Part shown: positions 35,959 through 44,815 of the stretch, piece after piece | Numbering within the stretch: the first letter of the stretch is position 1 | Layout of the letters: every line of letters starts with the position of its first letter | Assembly (NCBI RefSeq): GCF_020991005.1 | Contig: NZ_JAJLLW010000001.1 | Span: 496,001-560,000, forward strand | DNA: 64,000 nt | Source of the DNA: Halomonas sp. CUBES01 | GTDB lineage: Bacteria; Pseudomonadota; Gammaproteobacteria; Pseudomonadales; Halomonadaceae | Direction of reading: 5' to 3' | Notes under the pieces: generated by a model | What the model saw: the letters and a program-made list of their open reading frames with translations, nothing else | The model's database searches: none | What the model was told of the DNA's origin: nothing | Program-made: the position numbers and the translations under genes

Positions 35959-37233
35959 ATGATGACTAACCAAGAATTGAACGACCTGAAAAACCGCTTT
36001 GTGGCCAACGGTGCCGCCACGCCGACCACCCAGTTTGCCGAGCGCGCCGAAAACGCCGAGCTGTGGGACGCCGACGGCAACCGCTGGATCGACTTTGCGG
36101 GCGGCATTGGCGTGCTGAATCTGGGCCATCGCCACCCGAAAATCGTCGCCGCCGTCGAAGCGCAGCTAAAGAAGGTGATGCACACCAGCGCGGCGGTGAT
36201 CTCCTACGCGCCCTATGTGCAGCTGTGCCAAAAGCTCTGTGAACTTACGCCGGTGCGCGGCCCCGAGCGCAAGGCGATGCTGGTTAACACCGGTGCCGAA
36301 GCGCTGGAAAACGCGGTGAAGATCGCCCGCGCGGCCACGGGCCGCACCGGCATTATCACTTTCGACGGTGCCTTCCACGGCCGCACCATGATGACCCTGG
36401 CGATGACCGGCAAGGTGCTGCCCTACAAGAACGACTTCGGCCCGATGCCGGGCGACGTGTTCCGCGCCCCGTTCCCCAACCCGCTGCACGGCATCAGCGA
36501 AGAAGCATCGCTCAACGCCCTGCGCACGCTGTTCAAGACCGATATCGCCCCGCACCGCACGGCGGCCATCGTGATCGAGCCGGTCCAGGGCGAAGGCGGC
36601 TTCTATATCGCCTCACCCGACTACTTGAAAGCCCTGCGCGCGCTGTGCGACGAGCACGGCATTCTGCTGATTGCCGATGAAGTACAGTCTGGCTTTGCCC
36701 GCACCGGCAAGCTGTTTGCCCTGGAACACAGCGGCATCGAAGCGGACATTCTCACCACCGCCAAGAGCCTGGCCAACGGCATGCCGCTTTCGGCAGTGGT
36801 GGGTAGCGCCAAGGTCATGGACGCCTCCGGCCCCAACTCCCTGGGCGGCACCTACAGCGGCAACCCGCTCTCCTGCGCCGCCGCGCTGGCGGTCATCGAG
36901 GCGATTGAGGAAGAGAACATCCTTGAGCGCAGCGAGCAGATGGGCAAGATGCTAGCCGAGCGTTTTGCGGTCTGGGAAGAACGTTTCCCCGCCGTGGCCC
37001 ACGGCCGCCAGCTAGGCGGCATGGCCGCGTTTGAACTGCTCAACAGCGACGGCAAACCGGACGCGCATATGACCGGTGAGCTATGCGCCAAGGCCCGCGA
37101 GAAAGGGTTGATCCTGCTTTCCTGTGGTTTTTACGGCAACAGCATCCGGATTCTGGTGCCATTAACCGTCTCTTCTGCGGTGTTGGAAGAGGGCCTAAGC
37201 ATTATCGAGCAGTCTCTGGAAGCGCTTAGCTAA
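35959..37233 (+). CDS. gabT: 4-aminobutyrate aminotransferase GabT
   Basis: A 424-residue class III aminotransferase. Landmarks are MLVNTGAEALENAVKIARA, the TFDGAFHGRTMMTLAMTGK block, EPVQGEGGFYIA, LIADEVQSGFARTGK (PLP-pyridine Asp) and the Schiff-base Lys in TTAKSLANGMPLSAVVG. It transfers the amino group of GABA to 2-oxoglutarate, giving succinate semialdehyde for GabD. Some members also accept 5-aminovalerate. It is the last gene of the permease-gabD-gabT operon and is followed by a terminator. Confidence 0.95.
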   Translation: MMTNQELNDLKNRFVANGAATPTTQFAERAENAELWDADGNRWIDFAGGIGVLNLGHRHPKIVAAVEAQLKKVMHTSAAVISYAPYVQLCQKLCELTPVRGPERKAMLVNTGAEALENAVKIARAATGRTGIITFDGAFHGRTMMTLAMTGKVLPYKNDFGPMPGDVFRAPFPNPLHGISEEASLNALRTLFKTDIAPHRTAAIVIEPVQGEGGFYIASPDYLKALRALCDEHGILLIADEVQSGFARTGKLFALEHSGIEADILTTAKSLANGMPLSAVVGSAKVMDASGPNSLGGTYSGNPLSCAAALAVIEAIEEENILERSEQMGKMLAERFAVWEERFPAVAHGRQLGGMAAFELLNSDGKPDAHMTGELCAKAREKGLILLSCGFYGNSIRILVPLTVSSAVLEEGLSIIEQSLEALS

Positions 37234-37255
37234 TAGCTTTTAGGCAGCACTCAGC

Positions 37256-37303
37256 CCGCCCAACGTCAGGCAGCGCAAGCTGTTGGCGTTGGGCGGTTTT
37301 TTT
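37256..37303 (+). terminator. Rho-independent terminator after gabT
   Basis: A 10-bp perfect stem CCGCCCAACG / CGTTGGGCGG, with a 21-nt loop that itself contains CAGC-GCAA-GCTG, followed by seven T. Confidence 0.88.
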
Positions 37304-37661
37304 ATGGGCGTTGAAAGCGCAAAGCTGCGATAGTCAGTTGACCTAAGCGCCCTGTGCTAAGCTGGATTTGGTAGGGTAAATGAGAAAAATAGGGGGGGCA
37401 GGTAAATTCCTTCGTGGAGATGCTGGCAAATGTAGCAGGTGAGAATTTTGGATATGTATCTTAATGAAAACTAGCAGGCATGCCTATCAATGACTTAGCG
37501 TGGATTTTGTAAGCACCATTTGCCGGGTAAACGTACCTACATTTTTATCTAATAATAGAGTGGGTAGCCTACAATATCTGTTGGGCATCAAGGAACCTTT
37601 TCCGGCGCTAGGCCGTATGTCAATCATGAGATAAAGTGAACGGTTATTTAGCGAGTTTGTG
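37304..37661. other. AT-rich intergenic stretch before the HNH gene
   Basis: No coding region, repeat or hairpin convincing enough to name. The base composition is visibly more AT-rich than the flanking metabolic genes, like the gene that follows, which suggests that both arrived together. Confidence 0.5.
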
Positions 37662-38933
37662 ATGGATATGACCGAAAAACCAAAACGCCTAGCACCTAAA
37701 AGTGAGGTCATTAGACGACTCTATCTCTTATCGGGTAACCAATGCGCTTTCCCTGATTGTAACCATCCGATCATATTGCGTGATGGGACATATGTCTGCG
37801 AGCTCTGCCATATACATGCGGCGGAAAAAGGTGGAGAGAGATTCGATGAATCTCAGACCAATGAAGATCGTCGATCATTCGAAAATCTGATGTTCATGTG
37901 CCACGACCATCATGTCATTACTAATGATGTTGATGCTTATCCCCCTGAACGCTTGTGTGAAATTAAGGATAATCACGAATCAAATTTTGCGCAGGGTATC
38001 AATAAGCTAGAGCGTACTGAAGGTATTCAAATTTCGGATTCAATAGTTGCAACTGGTGGAACCGGTGGCGCGTCAATAGCTGCAGGGGGAGGTGGTGGCG
38101 CAGCCATTGGAGACGGCGCAAGAGCTGGGGATGGTGGCCAGGGGGGGCGTATCACAAATTTCGAAACCTTGGATTTTGAGTCGTTGCTTGCGGTCGAACC
38201 TCACGATCTCAGAAATTTCGGAACTGGTGGGCAAGGCGCTCCGGCGGTAGGGAATGGGGCTGTAGCCGGGAACGGAGGTGGCGGTGGAAACGCAGTCACC
38301 AGTCTTATAGACGGTGAGATGCTCAAACGAATTGGCGCTACAAAAATTCAAGTGAGAGTCGGAAAGGGTGGGAAGTTCGGAGGGCAAGACGGGCAGCCGT
38401 CTGGGTACGATTTAATTGACGACCAAGGCAACATCTTGGTCTCCGTAAATGCGCCGGGAGGAAAAGCTGGTAAAACACCAAAAGCAAGTGCGGATGAAAC
38501 AGGCTATTCTCCAGAGTTGGCTTGTTCCGATGTATCTGACACTTATATAAAGGCGGCGTTTTTTGCGAATTCAGTTGAAATCCATCCGTCCGGCTTGTTT
38601 TCGGTTCTGTCAGGTGGATGGGATCAATTCTGCAGTGATAAATTCCCGTTTAAGCCACAGTGGCCGATCATTATTCATCTGGCTTTAGGGGGCGTGAGGC
38701 CTGGCGGAACACTTAAGCTCCAAGTATTTCTAATTCAGCCGGACAGCAGCGAGGTCGAGTTGGAGTCGATTGATATCGAACGCGATAACACCACAAGTAA
38801 TCCGTCCACAGTCATTTTTCGAATACTCAAGCCCGAGGTTACTTCTCCAGGGTTATGGGTGTTCTCCATACGTTCGCCACAACGGGAACTGACTAGGCTT
38901 CCGATAAATGTTCAATGCATAGCTCCCTCTTAG
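37662..38933 (+). CDS. HNH-type zinc-domain protein with glycine-rich centre; function unknown
   Basis: A 423-residue protein with an unusual three-part build. Residues about 10-95 form an HNH/zinc-finger domain: CAFPDC (Cys28, Cys33), CELCHIHA (His50 region), NLMFMCHDHHVITN (Cys80, His83/84), similar to HNH domains reading 'C.xPgC ... E.cHI.a ... NL..lC..HH'. Residues about 105-210 are two Gly-rich stretches separated by an acidic segment. Residues about 270-423 look like a beta-rich domain (IHPSGLFSVLSGGWDQF, then LRF/LQVFLIQPDSSEVEL), faintly like DUF6941. It stands alone, AT-richer than its neighbours, and is probably horizontally acquired. A nuclease or defence role is only inferred. Confidence 0.7.
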   Translation: MDMTEKPKRLAPKSEVIRRLYLLSGNQCAFPDCNHPIILRDGTYVCELCHIHAAEKGGERFDESQTNEDRRSFENLMFMCHDHHVITNDVDAYPPERLCEIKDNHESNFAQGINKLERTEGIQISDSIVATGGTGGASIAAGGGGGAAIGDGARAGDGGQGGRITNFETLDFESLLAVEPHDLRNFGTGGQGAPAVGNGAVAGNGGGGGNAVTSLIDGEMLKRIGATKIQVRVGKGGKFGGQDGQPSGYDLIDDQGNILVSVNAPGGKAGKTPKASADETGYSPELACSDVSDTYIKAAFFANSVEIHPSGLFSVLSGGWDQFCSDKFPFKPQWPIIIHLALGGVRPGGTLKLQVFLIQPDSSEVELESIDIERDNTTSNPSTVIFRILKPEVTSPGLWVFSIRSPQRELTRLPINVQCIAPS

Positions 38934-39017
38934 TGACGTTGATGCCCAACAAGTGGTTGCAGGCGACGTTTTGACTATTTGGATGGACTCTACTGAGGCC
39001 TGGAATTTCATTGACTG

Positions 39018-40595
39018 CTAATCATCAAGCCCGCCATCGCCAAAAAGCGAAAGCTGCTGCCGATTTTCGGCCTTCGCTTTTTTACCACGCCGAGGAGGCG
39101 GTCGACGCTGGCTAGCAAGCTTATCCACAATCGCCTGGCTGGCGTCTCTGGCCTTTGGCGTACGACGCAGCTCATACAGCATTTTTTTCCAGTGTCTCGC
39201 CTCTTGTTCAAAATCGTGGGGTAGCGGGTAGTGCTCGCCGGGCTGAAAGCCGAAATGTTTTTGCAGGCTTTCGGGCAAGGCCCAGGGTTTGGCGCGCCAC
39301 TCCAGCGGCAGGGCAGTTAACTCCGGCACCCAGCGGGCGATGAACTCGCCGCTGGGGTCGTTATCCTCCGCTTGCTTGATGGGGTTGTAGACCCGCAGCG
39401 CGTTGGTGCCGGTGGCGCCCGCCTGCATCTGCACCTGGGGGTAGTGAATGCCCGGCTCGAAATCGGTAAACAGCCGCGCCAAGTGCAGGGCGGGTTCGTA
39501 CCAGTGCAGCCCGAGGCCAAAGGTGGCGTGGGAGATCAGCATGGCGCGCATGCGAAAGTTGATCCAGCCGGTGGCGATCAGGCTGCGCATGCAGGCATCC
39601 ACCAGCGGCACCCCGGTTTGGCCGCGCTTCCAGGCGATCAGGTTGGGGTGGTCGGGATCGCGTTCGCGCAGGTCGCGCAGCGCCGGGTGCAGCGTCTGAT
39701 ACTCGATACTTGGCTCGCTTTCCAGCTTTTGGATAAAGTGGCAGTGCCAGTAAAGCCGCGAGGTGAAGGCGCGCAGCGAGCGTGACCATTGTGAATCTTC
39801 AGCATGTTTTGCCCGCTGGCGGCGCAGCGACTGCACCACTTCGCGCATGGAGAGCGTGCCCCAGGCCAGATGCGGCGACAGCCGTGAGCCGAACTCCCAG
39901 GCCAGCAATGGCTTCGAGAGCGAGCTGCGGTAGCGACGCCCGCGCTGGCTGACAAAGCTGCACCATAGCGCACGCCCTTCACGGCGACCGCCGGGCTGGC
40001 ACTCAGGGCAGGGCGTGGTGTCAAATCCCAGCGTCAGGCCGTGAAGCTGTCTAACGTCAATATGGTGGAAAGCCTGCCAGCCCGGAGCCGCCTGAGCGTT
40101 TTGCGGGGCAGGGAAGGTCGGTGCCGTCATCAGCGCTTCCCAGTGCGTCTCCCATCGGGTCTGGTGGCCTGTGCGGCTGGTCAACCCGCGCACCACGCCG
40201 TGCTGGCGGGCTTCCTGCCAGGTGACGTTGTGCTGGCGGCACCAGTGATGCACCTCTTTGTCCCGCGCAAAGCTCCAGGCGTTGCCGGTTTCCTGGTGGG
40301 AGTGCAGGGTGATGTGGCCGTAATGGGCTTTCAGAGCGTCCAGCAGATCGACCATATTACCCTGCCAGAGACACAGCGGCAGGCCGAGTGTCTCGAGGGC
40401 ATGGGCAAGGTCTACAAGCGAGTCAGCGGCAAACTGCCAGTGGCGCAGCGCGCTGTCCGGCGCCTGCCACTGGCCGGGCTCGATCGCGAAAACCGGCAGC
40501 ACGGGCCCTGCCGCTGCGGCATTCGCCAGCGGTTCATGGTCATGCACGCGCAGGTCGCGCTTGAACCAGACAACGTGAAGGTGGGTATTCGCCAT
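39018..40595 (-). CDS. Photolyase/cryptochrome-family flavoprotein
   Basis: A 525-residue protein with the N-terminal photolyase Rossmann domain (VVWFKRDLRVHDHEPLANA, residues 8-26) and C-terminal FAD-binding helical domain. In the latter, LSPHLAWGTLSMREVV, FTSRLYWHCHFIQKLE, GVPLVDACMRSLIATGWINFRMR and the DFEPGIHYPQVQMQAG block are the FAD/DNA contact regions. A Cys-rich CPECQPGG segment lies at the inter-domain linker. The last ~40 residues are basic. Such proteins repair UV photoproducts with blue light or act as cryptochromes; which one is not decided by sequence alone. Confidence 0.85.
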   Translation of the reverse strand: MANTHLHVVWFKRDLRVHDHEPLANAAAAGPVLPVFAIEPGQWQAPDSALRHWQFAADSLVDLAHALETLGLPLCLWQGNMVDLLDALKAHYGHITLHSHQETGNAWSFARDKEVHHWCRQHNVTWQEARQHGVVRGLTSRTGHQTRWETHWEALMTAPTFPAPQNAQAAPGWQAFHHIDVRQLHGLTLGFDTTPCPECQPGGRREGRALWCSFVSQRGRRYRSSLSKPLLAWEFGSRLSPHLAWGTLSMREVVQSLRRQRAKHAEDSQWSRSLRAFTSRLYWHCHFIQKLESEPSIEYQTLHPALRDLRERDPDHPNLIAWKRGQTGVPLVDACMRSLIATGWINFRMRAMLISHATFGLGLHWYEPALHLARLFTDFEPGIHYPQVQMQAGATGTNALRVYNPIKQAEDNDPSGEFIARWVPELTALPLEWRAKPWALPESLQKHFGFQPGEHYPLPHDFEQEARHWKKMLYELRRTPKARDASQAIVDKLASQRRPPPRRGKKAKAENRQQLSLFGDGGLDD

Positions 40596-40712
40596 AGCTC
40601 GCCGTGGGGAAAGGGCTATCCGCCGTTACGCCATGACGTTACCATCAAGCCACGGCAGGCGTAAGCGCGCTGTCCCTTATCAACAGGCGGATTTATCAAC
40701 GGGAGAGTATTG

Positions 40713-41015
40713 ATGTATATCGCGATGAACCGTTTCCGGATTGCCCCAGGCCGCGAAGAGGACTTCCTTGAGGTGTGGCGCAACCGCGACTCTCACCTGG
40801 ATGAAGTGCCGGGGTTCAAGCAGTTCCAGATGCTTCAGGGCGAAAGCCAGGAAGACCACACCGTGTTTATCTCTCACAGCGTCTGGGAATCGGAAGAGGC
40901 CTTCCGCGATTGGACCAAGTCAGACGCGTTTCGCAAGGCCCACGCCAACGCCAAGGCACCGGAAGGCATTTACCTGGGGCCGCCCAAGTTCGAGGGCTAT
41001 GAAGTGGTGCTGTAA
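40713..41015 (+). CDS. Antibiotic-biosynthesis-monooxygenase (ABM) domain protein
   Basis: A 100-residue single-domain protein of the dimeric alpha/beta-barrel (ABM) fold: YIAMNRFRIAPGREEDFLEV at the N-terminus and SHSVWESEEAFRDWTKSDAF in the middle, with the typical FxxW spacing. Relatives include HmoA/IsdG-type haem monooxygenases and small quinol monooxygenases; ARC-type catalytic Asn/Trp/His are only partly evident (N7, W67). GGGAG precedes the ATG at 40713. It is transcribed away from the photolyase gene, 117 bp apart. Confidence 0.8.
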   Translation: MYIAMNRFRIAPGREEDFLEVWRNRDSHLDEVPGFKQFQMLQGESQEDHTVFISHSVWESEEAFRDWTKSDAFRKAHANAKAPEGIYLGPPKFEGYEVVL

Positions 41016-41129
41016 GGCGCCGGGCATTACGTATAGATTCCCTAACGTAAACAAAAGAAAAGCGTAATTTTACAAACGTGTTCAGTGGCGCATGCTGAGG
41101 TAATGCCGCATAGCGATGGAGCTGGACAC

Positions 41130-42503
41130 ATGTTTGGACTAACAAGCAAAACACCCCCGCAAGCCTCGGAGGACGCGACACAAGAGCGCTCCTCCACTAC
41201 CGAGCTGAACCAGCATTACTGGATGCCGTTCAGCTCGAATCGCGACTTTCGCGCCAACCCCCGGGTGATTACCGGGGCGGAAGGCCGCTATTACATCGAT
41301 GACCAGGGCCGTAAGCTTTTCGATTCGCTTTCCGGCCTCTGGACCTGTGGGGCAGGCCACAACCGCGAAGAAATCCAGAAAGCCGTGGCGGCGCAGCTCG
41401 GCACTCTCGATTTTGCCCCCGGCTTCCAGATTGGCCACCCGCTGGCGTTCAAGCTGGCGGAAAAGGTGGCAAGTCTCACGCCTGCCGGGCTCGACCATGT
41501 GTTTTTCACCAACTCGGGTTCAGAAGCCGCCGATACCTCGGTCAAAATGGCCAAGGCTTATTGGCGCCTGAAGGGCAAGCCCGAGAAGACCCGCATGATC
41601 GGCCGCGCCAAGGGTTATCACGGCGTCAACATTGGCGGCACCAGCCTTGGCGGTATTGGGCCTAACCGTAAACATTACGGCCCGTTGATGGACGTGACGC
41701 ACCTGCCGCATACGCTGCAGGCTGGCCAGGCGTATACCAAGGGCCAAGCTGACACCGGTGCCGAGCTTGCCGATGCGCTGCTCGATCAGATCGCCTTACA
41801 CGACGCATCGACTATTGCTGCGGTGATTGTCGAGCCGATGTCTGGCTCGGCGGGGGTGATCGTGCCGCCCAAAGGCTACCTGGATCGGCTGCGCGAGATC
41901 TGCACCGCCCACGATATCCTGCTGATTTTCGACGAGGTGATCACCGCCTTCGGGCGTAGCGGCGCGACCACCGGTGCCGAAGCCTTTGGCGTGACGCCGG
42001 ATATCATGAACGTCGCCAAGCAGATTACCAACGGCGCCATTCCCATGGGCGCGGTAATTGCGTCCAGCGAGATTTTCGACACCTTCATGCACGCGGGCGG
42101 CCCGCAGCACGCCGTCGAGTTTCCCCATGGCTATACCTACAGCGCCCACCCGGTGGCCTGCGCCGCGGGGCTTGCTGCGCTTGACATGATGGAGCGCGAC
42201 AACTTCCCCGCTCAGGTCAATGCCATTGCGCCCACCTTTGAGCAGAAGCTTCATGCCCTCAAAGGTCGTCAGCACATTGTGGATATCCGCAACTACGGCC
42301 TGGCCGGGGCGCTTCAGCTAGCCCCCCGTGACGGCGACCCAACGATTCGCCCCCGCGATGCGCACATGGCGCTCTGGGAAGCAGGCTTCTACGTGCGCTA
42401 CGGCGGTGACACGCTGCAGTTTGGCCCTCCCTTTGGCACCACCGAGGCCGAGTTGGAGCGGCTGTTCGACGCGGTGGCGACCACTCTGGATTCGCTGGCA
42501 TAA
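41130..42503 (+). CDS. Omega-amino acid (beta-alanine):pyruvate aminotransferase
   Basis: A 457-residue class III aminotransferase. LNQHYWMPFSSNRDFRANPR near the N-terminus is the hallmark of omega-amino acid:pyruvate transaminases. FFTNSGSEAADTSVKMAKAYWR, KGYHGVNIGGTSLGGIGPNRK, LIFDEVITAFGRSG (PLP Asp) and the Schiff-base Lys in NVAKQITNGAIPMGAVI follow. With the MmsA-type dehydrogenase encoded 20 bp downstream, beta-alanine would be turned into malonate semialdehyde and then acetyl-CoA. GGAG lies 8 bp before the chosen ATG; a GTG 15 codons upstream keeps the frame open. Confidence 0.9.
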   Translation: MFGLTSKTPPQASEDATQERSSTTELNQHYWMPFSSNRDFRANPRVITGAEGRYYIDDQGRKLFDSLSGLWTCGAGHNREEIQKAVAAQLGTLDFAPGFQIGHPLAFKLAEKVASLTPAGLDHVFFTNSGSEAADTSVKMAKAYWRLKGKPEKTRMIGRAKGYHGVNIGGTSLGGIGPNRKHYGPLMDVTHLPHTLQAGQAYTKGQADTGAELADALLDQIALHDASTIAAVIVEPMSGSAGVIVPPKGYLDRLREICTAHDILLIFDEVITAFGRSGATTGAEAFGVTPDIMNVAKQITNGAIPMGAVIASSEIFDTFMHAGGPQHAVEFPHGYTYSAHPVACAAGLAALDMMERDNFPAQVNAIAPTFEQKLHALKGRQHIVDIRNYGLAGALQLAPRDGDPTIRPRDAHMALWEAGFYVRYGGDTLQFGPPFGTTEAELERLFDAVATTLDSLA

Positions 42504-42523
42504 CCTATTTCGGAGCTTAAAAA

Positions 42524-44020
42524 ATGAGTGTTGTTTCCCACCTGATTAACGGCGAGCTGGTTGAAAGTCAGCGTACGCTGGACGTTACCAACCCCTCAAC
42601 GGGCAAGGTGATCCGCCAAGTGGTAGACGCAAGCGCTGCCGACGTCGAGCAAGCGATTGCCGCCGCCCAGGCCGCGTTCCCTGCCTGGCGAGATACGCCG
42701 CCCAACAAGCGCGCCCAGGTCATGTACCGCTTCAAGAAGCTGCTCGAAGATAACGCCGACCGCCTGGTACAGCTGGTCAGCGAGGAGCACGGCAAAACCC
42801 CGGAAGACGCCATGGGGGAGCTCAAGCGCGGCATCGAAAACGTCGAGTACGCCTGCGGCGTGCCGGAACTGTTGAAAGGCGAGTACTCCCATAACGTCGG
42901 GCCGGGAATTGATGCCTGGTCCAACTTCCAGCCCTTGGGCGTGGTGGCGGGTATTACCCCGTTCAACTTCCCTGCCATGGTTCCGCTGTGGATGTACCCC
43001 ATGGCCATCGCCTGCGGTAACACCTTTATTCTCAAGCCGTCAGAGAAAGATCCTTCGGCCTCTCACGCTGTGGCGGAATTGCTGTTAGAGGCGGGCTTGC
43101 CCAAAGGCGTGATGAACGTGGTGCACGGCGGTCGCGAAGCGGTGGAAACGCTGCTCGATGCCAAGGCCGTCAAAGCCATTTCGTTTGTCGGCTCCACCCC
43201 GGTGGCCGAGGCGATCTATAGCCGTGGTTCGGCGGCTGGCAAGCGTGTTCAGGCCTTGGGGGGAGCGAAAAACCACGCCGTGGTGCTGCCGGATGCCGAT
43301 CTGGAGAACGCCGCCAATACGCTGATGGGCGCCGCCTACGGCAGTTGCGGCGAGCGCTGCATGGCGATCTCTGTCGCCGTATGCGTGGGCGATGAGACCG
43401 CCAATCGGCTGGTGGAAACCATGCTGCCCAAAATCGCCCATCTGAAAGTCGGCCCTGGCACCGAGAAAGGCCTGGATATGGGCCCACTGGTGACGGCAGA
43501 GCATCGCGACAAAGTGCTGAGTTTTATCGAAGACGGCGTGAAAGCTGGCGCGACGCTGGTCGCCGACGGTCGCAGCCTGAAAGTGGCCGGTCATGAAGAG
43601 GGTTACTTTGTCGGCGGCTGCCTGTTCGATAACGTCACCGCCGAGATGCGCATTTACCAGGAGGAGATCTTCGGGCCGGTGCTGTGTGTCGTTCGGGTGG
43701 GCAGTCTGGATGACGCCATGCAGCTGATCAACGACCACGAGTACGGCAACGGCACCTGCCTGTTCACCCGCGATGGCGAAGCCGCCCGCCGCTTTACCGA
43801 CGGCATTGAAGTCGGCATGGTCGGGGTCAACGTACCGCTGCCGGTGCCGGTGGCCTACCACAGCTTTGGCGGCTGGAAGCGCTCGCTGTTCGGCGACCTT
43901 CACGCCTACGGGCCCGACTCGGTACGCTTCTACACCCGCCGCAAAGCAGTTTCCCAACGCTGGCCTTCCGTGAGTGAAGCCACACAGGCGGAGTTCTCTT
44001 TTCCTGCCAATCAAAGTTGA
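42524..44020 (+). CDS. mmsA: CoA-acylating (methyl)malonate-semialdehyde dehydrogenase, second copy
   Basis: A 498-residue MmsA-type dehydrogenase, clearly paralogous to the inositol-operon enzyme at 8597-10099 (same [11 protein letters not shown] nucleophile block, same [10 protein letters not shown] end). Paired with the upstream omega-aminotransferase and the downstream TetR gene, it is probably the malonate-semialdehyde dehydrogenase of beta-alanine catabolism, or of valine/pyrimidine breakdown products. Differences such as EYSHNVGPGIDAWSNFQPLG against [20 protein letters not shown] show that the two are not a recent duplication. Confidence 0.93.
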   Translation: MSVVSHLINGELVESQRTLDVTNPSTGKVIRQVVDASAADVEQAIAAAQAAFPAWRDTPPNKRAQVMYRFKKLLEDNADRLVQLVSEEHGKTPEDAMGELKRGIENVEYACGVPELLKGEYSHNVGPGIDAWSNFQPLGVVAGITPFNFPAMVPLWMYPMAIACGNTFILKPSEKDPSASHAVAELLLEAGLPKGVMNVVHGGREAVETLLDAKAVKAISFVGSTPVAEAIYSRGSAAGKRVQALGGAKNHAVVLPDADLENAANTLMGAAYGSCGERCMAISVAVCVGDETANRLVETMLPKIAHLKVGPGTEKGLDMGPLVTAEHRDKVLSFIEDGVKAGATLVADGRSLKVAGHEEGYFVGGCLFDNVTAEMRIYQEEIFGPVLCVVRVGSLDDAMQLINDHEYGNGTCLFTRDGEAARRFTDGIEVGMVGVNVPLPVPVAYHSFGGWKRSLFGDLHAYGPDSVRFYTRRKAVSQRWPSVSEATQAEFSFPANQS

Positions 44021-44048
44021 CGCGCCACAGCAACTAAGACATCTTCTC

Positions 44049-44079
44049 AGCACCGTCGCACTGCGATGGTGCTTTTTTT
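44049..44079 (+). terminator. Rho-independent terminator after mmsA
   Basis: AGCACCGTCGC pairs with GCGATGGTGCT (one G-U pair) across an ACT loop, followed by seven T. It separates mmsA from the TetR gene. Confidence 0.85.
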
Positions 44080-44121
44080 GGTGCGTCTTCTAGGCGTAAG
44101 ACATGAAAGGATGAGTGCAGC

Positions 44122-44742
44122 GTGGCAAGAACCCAGGACGAAATTCGGCAGACCAACGTGAAAAAGATTCTCCAGGCGGCGGAACAGCTGTTTGCCGAAA
44201 AGGGCTATGCCGGGGCATCGATGGGCGAAATCGCCCAGATGGCCGATATTCCCAAGTCCAACGTGCACTACTACTTTTCGACTAAAAAAGCGCTTTACCA
44301 GGATGTGTTACTGGAGCTTCTAGAGGTCTGGAAGCAGGATGCGCTCTGCTTCGAGCTCTACGATGACCCCCGCGTGGTGCTCTCCACCTATATTCGCGCC
44401 AAGATGAATCACTCCCGCAATCGTGCCCACGGCTCAAAAGTATGGGCGGCCGAGGTGATGCAGGGCGCCCCTATCCTTAAAGAACGCCTGCGGGATAACC
44501 TCTACGAATGGGCCAAGCTCAAGGAGGCCAAGATTCGTGAATGGATCGAGACGGGCCAGATCAACCCCGTCGAGCCGTCCTACCTGCTCTACATGATCTG
44601 GGCCTCCACTCAGCACTACGCCGACTTTGACTACCAGATCTGCCTGCTCAACGACGACCAACCGCTTGACGACCTGCAGTTCGAAAAAGCCGTGCAGTCG
44701 GTGACCACAGTGATTTTGCGCGGGATTGGGCTGACGGCTTAG
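44122..44742 (+). CDS. TetR/AcrR-family regulator, RutR-like
   Basis: A 206-residue repressor: an N-terminal TetR helix-turn-helix (about 10-57, AEKGYAGASMGEIAQMAD and SNVHYYFSTKKALY) and a C-terminal ligand domain whose HSRNRAHGSKVWAAEVMQGAP and LLYMIWASTQHYADFDYQI blocks resemble RutR (YcdC). RutR senses pyrimidines, which fits a beta-alanine pathway since beta-alanine comes from uracil breakdown; the role is inferred. It starts with GTG behind an AGGA site. Its last ~80 bp are repeated after the AbiE pair at 46293-46371. Confidence 0.88.
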   Translation: MARTQDEIRQTNVKKILQAAEQLFAEKGYAGASMGEIAQMADIPKSNVHYYFSTKKALYQDVLLELLEVWKQDALCFELYDDPRVVLSTYIRAKMNHSRNRAHGSKVWAAEVMQGAPILKERLRDNLYEWAKLKEAKIREWIETGQINPVEPSYLLYMIWASTQHYADFDYQICLLNDDQPLDDLQFEKAVQSVTTVILRGIGLTA

Positions 44743-44746
44743 GTGA
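44668..44746 (+). repeat. 79-bp direct repeat, left copy (3' end of TetR gene)
   Basis: Identical to 46293-46371 except for three substitutions counted by eye. It contains the last 25 codons of the TetR gene and its stop. The two copies bracket the AbiEi/AbiEii genes. Confidence 0.85.
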
Positions 44747-44767
44747 GTAACGTTAACTTGAAAGCCT

Positions 44768-44815
44768 ATAAGTGAACACCTAGACTATAAATATGTAGTC
44801 TAGGTGTTCACTTAT
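44768..44815. promoter_or_regulatory. 20-bp perfect inverted repeat over the abiEi promoter and start codon
   Basis: Arms 44768-44787 and 44796-44815 are perfectly complementary (left arm begins ATAAGTGAACACC), with an 8-nt AT-only-plus-G loop TAAATATG. The right arm runs into the ATG of abiEi and contains its AGGTG ribosome site; a TATAAAT -10-like element is in the centre. AbiEi antitoxins repress their own promoter through inverted repeats, so this is the probable autoregulatory operator. Confidence 0.7.

Noticed and set aside
38040..38300. Gly-rich coding stretch read as DNA tandem repeats or a phase-variable tract
   Set aside because: The codons vary and no unit repeats exactly, so it is protein-level low complexity, not a DNA repeat array.
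43085..44053. Long minus-strand frame opposite mmsA
   Set aside because: The same kind of shadow, seen opposite several GC-rich dehydrogenase genes (for example also 9161-9616 and 6263-7051).
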